DNA from: Candidatus Poseidoniaceae archaeon
GTDB taxonomy: Archaea; Thermoplasmatota; Poseidoniia; Poseidoniales; Poseidoniaceae
Direction: 5' to 3'
Assembly: GCA_013329925.1 (NCBI GenBank)
Contig: DUJK01000199.1
Location: 1-14,409 of the forward strand
DNA length: 14,409 nucleotides
Shown here: positions 1-5,349 of the stretch, piece after piece
How positions within the stretch are numbered: position 1 is the first letter of the stretch
Layout: each line of letters starts with the position of its first letter
Notes under the pieces: model-generated
Seen by the model: only the letters and a program-made list of their open reading frames with translations
What the model was told of the DNA's origin: nothing
Database searches by the model: none
Made by a program: the position numbers and the translations under genes

Positions 1-1350
1 TGGAGTAAACGGCCTACCTGCAGCAACATGGTCTTGAACGGCTTTTACTACTGCATTGGCTAATTCTTTACCACCCGCACCACCTTTAGCATGAACCTCG
101 GTAACTGTGACATCTTTTGCCCCACTTGCATGGGCGGCATCAGATAATGCAGCAATTTCTGCATCGGTGTCTGAGGTGAAACGGTTGATTGATACAATAA
201 CAGGAACTCCAAAACCTGCCATATTTCTGATATGTCGGTCAAGGTTAGTAGCCGCACCAGTAGTAACCGCATCGACATTTTCAGTTTCTAATTCGTCTTT
301 AGTCGGGCGGTAACCTCCACGACTACCAAATGCTCCACCATGTAATTTCATCGATCTAATTGTAACATTCATGACCACACAATCAGGCGCTTTACCAGAT
401 GTTGCTGTTTTGATGTGCATGAACTTTTCAGCCCCCATATCAGAACCAAAACCTGCTTCAGTAACAACGATATCTGCTGCACCAAGAGCCACTTTATCAG
501 CTATTATGCTGGAATTACCATGAGCGATATTGGCGAACGGGCCGCCATGAATAAATGCAGGATTGCCTTCTAGAGTTTGCACTAGATTTGGTAGAAATGC
601 ATTGCGTAGCAATAATGCCATGGAGCCCTGAGCCTCTAAGTCGCTAGCTTTGACAGGATTTCCATCAACGGATTGCCCAATAACAATATCACCGAGTCGC
701 TTTTTTAGATTTGCATAGTCTGAGGCTAATACTAAGATTGCCATAACCTCGCTTGCTGCAGTAATGTCAAACCGGTCTTGTCTAAGGTGTCCATTGGCTG
801 GCCCTCCCATCCCAATGACGACATCTCTGAGGGATCTATCATTCATGTCGATAACTCTTGGCCAACTAATTCTTGTTGAGTCAATACGGCAATCATTACC
901 CTGTTTGATATGATTATCAATGAGTGCAGATAATAAATTGTGAGCAGAAGTTACCGCATGTAGGTCACCGGTGAAGTGTAGGTTAATGTCTTCCATTGGC
1001 AGTACTTGGGAATATCCACCACCAGCAGCGCCGCCTTTGATGCCAAAGACAGGACCCATTGATGGTTCACGAATAACACAAGTTGCAGATTGACCGATTT
1101 GACATAGTGCTTGAGTAAGTCCAATTGTTGTAACTGTTTTACCCTCACCAAATGGTGTAGGGTTAACTGAAGTGACCAAGACTAGACTACCTTGAGGTTT
1201 ATTGAAACGAGATTTTAGGGCATCCCAGGTGATCTTAGCAACACTTTTTCCCATGGGTGTAATCTCTGTGGAAGAGATTCCGAGTTTCCAAGCAATTGCT
1301 TCGATTGGCTCTAGAGTTGCACCGTTGGCAATCTCAAGGTCTGTAGGCAT
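1..1350 (-). CDS. fhs: Formate-tetrahydrofolate ligase (10-formyl-THF synthetase), 3' end cut by window edge
   Basis: The enzyme joins formate to tetrahydrofolate at the cost of ATP, giving 10-formyl-THF for C1 metabolism and purine synthesis in the cytoplasm. The frame is open from the ATG at 1350 to base 1, giving 450 codons of a family usually near 555 residues, so roughly 100 C-terminal residues lie outside the window. The P-loop TPFGEGKT is at residues 65-72, followed by the family-typical stretches REPSMGPVFGIKGGAAGGG and FTGDLHAV, and later THGG-like and GSDMGAEKF segments. In frame, a TAA stop lies six codons before the ATG with no ATG, GTG or TTG between, so the start is secure. No Shine-Dalgarno site is seen. 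It follows the flotillin gene on the same strand after 91 bases, with an inverted repeat between them. The family is common in bacteria and patchy in archaea, so past transfer is likely, though nothing in the local composition shows it. Confidence 0.97.
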   Translation of the reverse strand, partial: MPTDLEIANGATLEPIEAIAWKLGISSTEITPMGKSVAKITWDALKSRFNKPQGSLVLVTSVNPTPFGEGKTVTTIGLTQALCQIGQSATCVIREPSMGPVFGIKGGAAGGGYSQVLPMEDINLHFTGDLHAVTSAHNLLSALIDNHIKQGNDCRIDSTRISWPRVIDMNDRSLRDVVIGMGGPANGHLRQDRFDITAASEVMAILVLASDYANLKKRLGDIVIGQSVDGNPVKASDLEAQGSMALLLRNAFLPNLVQTLEGNPAFIHGGPFANIAHGNSSIIADKVALGAADIVVTEAGFGSDMGAEKFMHIKTATSGKAPDCVVMNVTIRSMKLHGGAFGSRGGYRPTKDELETENVDAVTTGAATNLDRHIRNMAGFGVPVIVSINRFTSDTDAEIAALSDAAHASGAKDVTVTEVHAKGGAGGKELANAVVKAVQDHVAAGRPFTP

Positions 1351-1365
1351 AAGTCGATTGCATGT

Positions 1366-1401
1366 GCTTTAGTCTTTGAAACTCACGGTCTAAACTAAAG
1401 C
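1366..1401 (-). promoter_or_regulatory. Inverted repeat and weak promoter-like element before fhs
   Basis: GCTTTAGT (1366-1373) and ACTAAAGC (1394-1401) are exact reverse complements separated by 20 bases, and a G-U and an A-U pair could extend the stem to ten. A TTTCAAAG element at 1381-1374 on the minus strand sits at -31 to -24 from the fhs ATG, the spacing expected of an archaeal TATA box with a leaderless transcript, but it is a poor TATA match. The repeat brackets this element, so it could be an operator. In a read-through transcript from the flotillin gene it would fold as an intergenic stem. Function is inferred. Confidence 0.35.
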
Positions 1402-1441
1402 GCGTAAGGCGATTAAGCAACCTTTGTCAAAAGGCCGGTAA

Positions 1442-2836
1442 TTATTCTTCTTTCATGCTACCTAGGTAATCTGGCAAGTCGACACCAGCCATCTTTGCCA
1501 CATCGTGAACAGGTGGTAGCGACTTGATTAGTGATGAAACGAAGTTAGCGGTACTGCCACCTTCGCCGCCGTTACCATTACCTGAATCCCAAACGGTAAT
1601 CTTGTCGATCTTCAAGTTGGCAATTGCTTCAGTTTGTCGAGCAACGATTTCTTCGATCTTCTCAACCATTAGAAGTGTAGCAGCTGCCTTTGCATCACCG
1701 CCAGCGCTCTTGACCAATGATTGGTATCCAGCAGCCTTTGCTTCTAGAACAGCCTTAGTACCTTCAGCCTCAGCATTATAGCGAGCAAGGATAGCGTCGG
1801 CTTGTCCTCTTGCGATTCTTCGTTGGCGCTCAGCCTCAGCCTCAGCAGCAATTTCGATTTGTTGCTTAGATACTTCCTCACGGGCAATTTCTGCGGCACG
1901 CAGTCTTTCACCCTCAAGGTTATACTGGGCTTTCTCAATTTCTGATTGTGCTCTACGCTTGGCAACTTCAGAACGTTGGAGTGCTTCTGCTTCCTTTTCT
2001 GCTAGATCAGCATTGTAAGATGCAATTGAAGCACGAGACTGGTTCTCTCCTTCAACCGCTAGGGCTTCTTGTTGTTGAACGAAAACACGTCTTCCTGCTT
2101 CAGCAGCCTTCTGTCCTTTGTCAGATTCCGCCTCATTGTTGGCAACTTCAATTTCTCTGGCTCGGTCTGCAGCAGCCTTACCAACAGCACCATCACGAGC
2201 AGCTTCTGCTCTGTCTACAGTTGCATCGGCAATTGCCACAGCGGCAGCCTTTGCACCAATAGATGCGATATAGTCTGCCTCATCAGTAATGTCAGTGATG
2301 TTGACGTTGATTAGGTAAAGTCCGATCTTGTGCAGTTCGGTATCTACATTGTTTGATACCAATCTCAAGAAAGCTTCTCTGTCTTGGTTAATTTGCTCGA
2401 TGGATAGAGAAGCAACAGTAAGACGAAGTTGACCAAAAATAATTTCTTTTGCCATATCTTCGATTTGTGGAGTTGGCAATCCAAGTAAACGTTCTGCAGC
2501 ATTTGACATGATAGACGGTGCTGTGGATATACCAATAGTGAACGTAGATGGAACGTTAATTCGGATGTTTTGTTGAGATAGTGCGTGTTCTAGGTTAATG
2601 CTGATAGTCATTGGTTTGAGGTCTAGATAAGCATAGTGTTGGATTAGTGGCCAGACAATTTTACCACCACCGTGGTAACAAGCGGCGGCGCCACCAGTCT
2701 TGACATTACCATACACGACCAATATTTTGTCGGATGGTGCTAATTTATATCTGCTAGTTGCTAAATAAATGGTCAATAGTACTACTAATGCGAACAGCGC
2801 AATTCCAATTACTACTAAACTCTCTGCTAGGGCCAT
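1442..2836 (-). CDS. Flotillin-like SPFH/band 7 membrane scaffold protein (FloT-like)
   Basis: This is a 464-residue flotillin, close to the bacterial FloT/YuaG length of about 500. Flotillins line the inner face of the membrane and organise ordered lipid microdomains. Residues 6-26 form one N-terminal membrane segment. The SPFH domain follows to about residue 200, and residues 185-385 are an Ala/Glu/Lys/Arg-rich coiled coil with repeated EAEA-type heptads. The C-terminus has the family signatures KITVWDSGNG and LPPVHDVAKMAGVDLPDYL. The ATG at 2836 has no Shine-Dalgarno site but a TTAAAG element at -26 to -21, suggesting a leaderless transcript. An NfeD-family gene lies 68 bases upstream on the same strand, the same pairing as yuaF-yuaG in Bacillus. 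In that family NfeD proteins bind the flotillin, so a joint complex is likely here. Three apparent open frames inside this gene are shadows of its repetitive coiled-coil region. Confidence 0.95.
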   Translation of the reverse strand: MALAESLVVIGIALFALVVLLTIYLATSRYKLAPSDKILVVYGNVKTGGAAACYHGGGKIVWPLIQHYAYLDLKPMTISINLEHALSQQNIRINVPSTFTIGISTAPSIMSNAAERLLGLPTPQIEDMAKEIIFGQLRLTVASLSIEQINQDREAFLRLVSNNVDTELHKIGLYLINVNITDITDEADYIASIGAKAAAVAIADATVDRAEAARDGAVGKAAADRAREIEVANNEAESDKGQKAAEAGRRVFVQQQEALAVEGENQSRASIASYNADLAEKEAEALQRSEVAKRRAQSEIEKAQYNLEGERLRAAEIAREEVSKQQIEIAAEAEAERQRRIARGQADAILARYNAEAEGTKAVLEAKAAGYQSLVKSAGGDAKAAATLLMVEKIEEIVARQTEAIANLKIDKITVWDSGNGNGGEGGSTANFVSSLIKSLPPVHDVAKMAGVDLPDYLGSMKEE

Positions 2837-2856
2837 GGCAAGAGGACATAGACCTA

Positions 2857-2862
2857 CTTTAA
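2857..2862 (-). promoter_or_regulatory. TATA-like box of the flotillin gene
   Basis: TTAAAG on the minus strand, within CTCTTAAAG, occupies -26 to -21 from the flotillin ATG. This is archaeal TATA-box spacing for a transcript starting at or next to the ATG, and it fits the lack of a ribosome binding site. Inferred from spacing and composition only. Confidence 0.5.
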
Positions 2863-2867
2863 GAGGC

Positions 2868-2879
2868 TTGACCCGTCAA
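2868..2879. promoter_or_regulatory. Perfect palindrome TTGAC-CC-GTCAA, possible operator
   Basis: Two 5-base arms are separated by CC and lie directly upstream of the TATA-like box of the flotillin gene (-32 to -43 from the ATG). This is where an archaeal activator or a repressor of TFB/TBP binding could sit. It could instead be the stem of a transcript 3' end, because a T-run overlaps it on the minus strand. Its symmetry is exact; its role is unknown. Confidence 0.4.
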
Positions 2880-2884
2880 AAAAA
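2878..2884 (-). terminator. T7 tract after the NfeD-like gene
   Basis: Seven consecutive T residues on the minus strand start 21 bases past the TAG stop of the NfeD-like gene. Archaeal RNA polymerase terminates mainly on T-rich tracts in the non-template strand, so this may end the upstream three-gene transcript before the flotillin promoter takes over. Read-through is also possible. Confidence 0.4.
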
Positions 2885-2904
2885 GGCAATAATTCCAGAA
2901 ATGA

Positions 2905-3507
2905 CTAATCGTCGTTTTCAGAAATATTGAGTGGTATAACAATTAAAGTCTCACCAATTGCTTTTACCACCTTGATGAATTTACCAGTTTCAATGGTCAA
3001 TGTATCATCCTCAGCAACAGCATCTGAGGTTCTTAATGCGCCTTGATATTCAACTTGAACTTGACCATGTTCTCCCGCATTAATGGTTCGGTAGACAGTT
3101 CCTTTGGCACCAATCGCTTCAGAATATTTGATGGTATTATCCATTTCTAGACCCTTCATCATTTGGAAAATTTTACCGACTATGTACATCGAAACTGAAC
3201 CTGCTATCACACCAACAATGATTGCTAGGAGGGCATTTTGGTCTGCTTGAGTCATGGCAAGTCCAAAAATACCAAACATCATCATAAAGCTAAGAATACC
3301 TTGGATGGTAAAAAGATGGAATATTCCGTCAGCACTCATTTCCATGTCAAATGGTAACATATCATCTGCAAAGCCAAACAGCATCACTAAGAGGAAATAA
3401 ATCAAAAATAATCCAGTGCCTATAATCGCCATGACGGCAAATAGAATGTCAATTCCAGTTATTCCACCAAGGCCAATAAAATCTAGAAGATCACCGAACA
3501 AACCCAT
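2905..3507 (-). CDS. NfeD/YuaF-like membrane protein with C-terminal OB-fold
   Basis: This 200-residue protein has three predicted membrane segments (about residues 20-46, 66-85 and 92-114). A soluble C-terminal domain at about 127-193 carries the NfeD OB-fold pattern: IGAKGTVYRTI, then GQVQVEYQG, then a dA-type turn and TGKFIKVVKAIGETLIV. It lacks the N-terminal protease domain of long NfeD proteins and so matches the short form found beside flotillins (YuaF in Bacillus), where it is a partner of the flotillin. I chose the ATG at 3507 rather than an in-frame TTG 24 bases upstream, because AGTGAT lies exactly 3 bases before the ATG, the spacing seen at other genes here, with GAGAGGT further upstream. 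It comes 34 bases after the small membrane protein gene and probably shares its transcript. Family assignment is good; biochemical role is by analogy. Confidence 0.85.
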   Translation of the reverse strand: MGLFGDLLDFIGLGGITGIDILFAVMAIIGTGLFLIYFLLVMLFGFADDMLPFDMEMSADGIFHLFTIQGILSFMMMFGIFGLAMTQADQNALLAIIVGVIAGSVSMYIVGKIFQMMKGLEMDNTIKYSEAIGAKGTVYRTINAGEHGQVQVEYQGALRTSDAVAEDDTLTIETGKFIKVVKAIGETLIVIPLNISENDD

Positions 3508-3510
3508 ACT

Positions 3511-3525
3511 ATCACTGTACCTCTC
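3511..3525 (-). promoter_or_regulatory. Ribosome binding site of the NfeD-like gene
   Basis: GAGAGGT (3525-3519) and AGTGAT (3516-3511) precede the ATG at 3507. AGTGAT-N3-ATG copies the GGTGAT-N3-start arrangement at the permease gene, which decides for this start over the TTG at 3531. Confidence 0.5.
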
Positions 3526-3541
3526 AAGCAACCTGCACTCA

Positions 3542-3790
3542 TCAACCTTCCTGTTGTTTTAGGGCTGGTCTGATGTAAATGAAGTAATAATGCCCGTAGA
3601 CAACAGGGCCTACGGACAGACCTACAAGTAAGGCGACACCCCATGATGGAAGTTCTAGAGCAACACCTACTGCAAGGATTATCAGCAAGGCGAAAAGTAT
3701 CGAAACTTTTTCAAAAATGATGTAAAATACAGTTCGAGGATTGTCTGCTTCAGCTTTTTGTTTTAACCTAAACAAATCAAAAAAATCCAC
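3542..3790 (-). CDS. Small membrane protein of unknown function, flotillin-cluster member
   Basis: I do not recognise a family. From the GTG at 3790 it encodes 82 residues: a charged N-terminus (MDFFDLFRLKQKAEADNPR), then two predicted membrane segments at about residues 28-46 and 50-72, ending in a short basic/polar tail (RPALKQQEG). The start is uncertain. GGTGAT lies 3 bases before the GTG, as at the permease gene. TTG codons at 3805 (overlapping the previous stop as TTGA) and 3820 would give 87 or 92 residues but have no such site. It lies 11 bases after the 127-residue membrane protein gene and 34 bases before the NfeD-like gene, all on one strand, so cotranscription is likely. A structural or adaptor role in the flotillin/NfeD complex is a guess from position alone. 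Confidence 0.72.
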   Translation of the reverse strand: MDFFDLFRLKQKAEADNPRTVFYIIFEKVSILFALLIILAVGVALELPSWGVALLVGLSVGPVVYGHYYFIYIRPALKQQEG

Positions 3791-3793
3791 TAA

Positions 3794-3799
3794 ATCACC
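3794..3799 (-). promoter_or_regulatory. Ribosome binding site GGTGAT favouring the GTG start at 3790
   Basis: GGTGAT complements the ATCACC near the 3' end of archaeal 16S rRNA. It stands 3 bases from the GTG at 3790, the same spacing as at the permease gene (13559-13564). It overlaps the reading frame of the longer TTG-started alternatives. Confidence 0.45.
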
Positions 3800-3801
3800 A
3801 A

Positions 3802-4185
3802 TCAAAAGAAGTTTGACCAAGATAACTCGCTGATTAAAATAATGGCGCCGTACAATGCTGCAACAAATACAACAGGATTTCTTCCAAGTTCTGTATCTGA
3901 TTCAACTTGCTGCATTCTACCATTTTGGTCTCTATACATACTAGTGGTTTCTGAGGTGTTATAGTTGCTACCTGCGGTAAACTCGCGTTCATTCTTTTTG
4001 GTTTGATACAATAAGAATACAATAGTACCAATAATTACTCCAAGGCTAGGTCCAAAAAATCCACCTAATGCATCATTGAATTCAATCCACATTGCGGCTG
4101 AAAGCCACAGACCCAATAGGGCTGTAAGTCCAGCAATCATTCCTTTGCCACGATGCTGATTGGAGAAGAAGTTACCTGCGTTCAT
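3802..4185 (-). CDS. Three-pass small membrane protein of unknown function, first gene of the flotillin-side operon
   Basis: No family is recognised. The 127 residues predict three membrane segments at about 15-34, 43-60 and 104-120. Between the second and third is a 40-residue polar loop (KKNEREF, then an Asn/Ser/Thr-rich stretch, then MYRDQNGRMQQVESDTELG), the only sizeable soluble part. By the positive-inside rule the KKNER side is probably cytoplasmic. The ATG at 4185 is the only good start. A GAGGTGG lies 13 bases before it, farther than usual, and an A-rich TTTGAAAAAG sits at about -29 to -20, so the transcript may be leaderless. It starts a run of three closely spaced genes ending in the NfeD-like gene and is divergent from aroE across 91 bases. 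Involvement in membrane microdomains is inferred from context only. Confidence 0.8.
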   Translation of the reverse strand: MNAGNFFSNQHRGKGMIAGLTALLGLWLSAAMWIEFNDALGGFFGPSLGVIIGTIVFLLYQTKKNEREFTAGSNYNTSETTSMYRDQNGRMQQVESDTELGRNPVVFVAALYGAIILISELSWSNFF

Positions 4186-4187
4186 GG

Positions 4188-4197
4188 TTATCGATAA
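4188..4197. promoter_or_regulatory. Palindrome TTATCGATAA before the 127-residue membrane protein gene
   Basis: This exact 10-base palindrome lies 2 bases upstream of the ATG at 4185. The same half-sites recur as a spaced inverted repeat just upstream of aroE on the other side of the divergent region. Possible shared operator or early-transcript element. Confidence 0.4.
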
Positions 4198-4257
4198 ACC
4201 ACCTCTTTTTCAAACCTATCTGTGTAATGTGTCTAGAAATAGAGTGATTCAAAAGGT

Positions 4258-4274
4258 ATTATCGAGACGATAAT
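4258..4274. promoter_or_regulatory. Inverted repeat ATTATCG-AGA-CGATAAT immediately before aroE
   Basis: Two perfect 7-base arms with a 3-base spacer end 2 bases before the aroE ATG at 4277. The TTATCG/CGATAA half-sites match the palindrome before the divergent gene. If transcription starts upstream, the repeat would form a hairpin that hides the start region; on DNA it could be an operator. Upstream, TTCAAAAG at about -29 is a weak candidate TATA element. Confidence 0.45.
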
Positions 4275-4276
4275 TC

Positions 4277-5293
4277 ATGGCGGATGTGTATTATGGGTTG
4301 GCTGGCAGTCCAGTCTCACATTCACTTTCTCCTGTGCTAATCAATATTGTAGCCCAACACCTAAGTCAAGTTTTACCCAAGGGTGATAAATTTAGTATAA
4401 TTGCCACTGACCTAATCGATGCCAAATTCATCCAAGATGCCTTAGCCTGGGGTTATGTTAAATCCACTCCCAATCCAATTGATTGGGACCTTACAGGCGC
4501 ACCATTTGGTAAGTTTCGTAACCGCGCACTGATGCAGAAAGTCCTCGATTCAACAATTGGGGTCAAAGAATCTTTCAGTGAGTTAACCAAAGAAAAGCGG
4601 TTAGATTATAACAGCCTTTTACCTTTCAAGTGTGACGTTAAATTACCAACCAAATCATTCACTGAAGAGGTGTGGCTAAACTTAACTTACCCACTAAAAC
4701 ATCAGTTAAAATCTCCAGCAGTGGTTGATTTTAATCATTCATCACGTATTGAATCAGTCAATGTTTTGCGCTTTGATGGTTTTGGGTGGTGGTCTTCAAA
4801 TGTCGATGGCTCTGGTTTTGTCAGAGTTGCTGAATACTTTGGAATCAATGTTGCATCTGGAGCTTGTTTAGGCATTATTGGCGGAGGAGGTGCGGCTCGT
4901 TCCACTGCTCACACTTGGCAAATGATTGGAGGGACAGTGAAAGCATTTGGTGGTAAGAGAGATTTGCATGATTATGACTGGTTTAACGGTGCAGATACTG
5001 CGGACAGGACTTGTGATGTGCTGGTAAATTTTGATGATGACTCATATCCTGAAGACATTACTGTTAGTGGTTTTCGTGTTAAATCCCAATATCATCCAAT
5101 CAATGGCGAAAATACCGATAGAGTTGCTGCGCTCAAAACTAAAGATGTTGATGGCCGATGGTTACTCGCAGCCCAACATCTCGAATCATGGTCACAGTTA
5201 TGGGCTCCGCAATGTAAAGAGGATCTACCGAGTTTGGACTTGCTTGTTAGTAAATTAATTCAGGCTGAAACTATTCTCGCATCTTATGCATGA
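4277..5293 (+). CDS. aroE: Shikimate dehydrogenase (AroE), enlarged form
   Basis: The enzyme reduces 3-dehydroshikimate to shikimate with NADPH in aromatic amino-acid synthesis. The Escherichia coli catalytic and substrate residues have apparent counterparts: Ser16 and Ser18 in SHSLSP, Thr137 and the catalytic Lys141 in NLTYPLK, Asn162 in SVNVL, Asp177 in NVDG (NTDG in most homologues), Tyr272 in QYHP and Gln300 in WLLAAQHLESW. The NADP-binding glycine loop GGGGAARS is at 202-209. At 338 residues it is about 60 longer than usual. The extra length is mainly in the N-terminal substrate domain (about residues 50-130), between the first strand motifs and the catalytic lysine. The ATG at 4277 follows an inverted repeat and has no clear Shine-Dalgarno site. 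No other aro gene is nearby. The conserved active site argues for a working enzyme; the role of the insertion is unknown. Confidence 0.92.
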   Translation: MADVYYGLAGSPVSHSLSPVLINIVAQHLSQVLPKGDKFSIIATDLIDAKFIQDALAWGYVKSTPNPIDWDLTGAPFGKFRNRALMQKVLDSTIGVKESFSELTKEKRLDYNSLLPFKCDVKLPTKSFTEEVWLNLTYPLKHQLKSPAVVDFNHSSRIESVNVLRFDGFGWWSSNVDGSGFVRVAEYFGINVASGACLGIIGGGGAARSTAHTWQMIGGTVKAFGGKRDLHDYDWFNGADTADRTCDVLVNFDDDSYPEDITVSGFRVKSQYHPINGENTDRVAALKTKDVDGRWLLAAQHLESWSQLWAPQCKEDLPSLDLLVSKLIQAETILASYA

Positions 5294-5305
5294 GGCACCA
5301 ATTTC

Positions 5306-5340
5306 AAAATATGATGTGTCTTAGCATTAAGTAAAGAGAG
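5306..5340 (+). promoter_or_regulatory. Possible promoter and ribosome binding site of the surface-protein gene
   Basis: AAAATATG (5306-5313) lies 13 bases past the aroE stop and resembles a TATA box that would start transcription near 5335. GAGAG (5336-5340) is a modest Shine-Dalgarno match 9 bases before the TTG at 5350. With a leader this short the two signals are in tension, so co-transcription from aroE is also possible. Confidence 0.3.
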
Positions 5341-5349
5341 TTGGTATTA

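Noticed and set aside
951..1151. 66-codon minus-strand open frame and smaller frames in the fhs region
   Set aside because: They are out of frame with an unbroken fhs reading frame from 1350 to 1 that carries all family motifs.
1421..1434. Hairpin after flotillin as an intrinsic terminator
   Set aside because: It has a five-base stem and no T-run after it on the minus strand; too weak to call.
1524..2314. Three plus-strand open frames of 81-104 codons opposite the flotillin gene
   Set aside because: They lie antisense to the Ala/Glu-rich coiled coil, are Leu/Gln/Ser-rich as expected for its complement, and have no start signals.
3802..3820. Overlap of the two small membrane protein genes through a TTG start at 3820 or 3805
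   Set aside because: Neither TTG has a ribosome binding site, while the GTG at 3790 has GGTGAT at the spacing used by the permease gene. Left as an alternative start.
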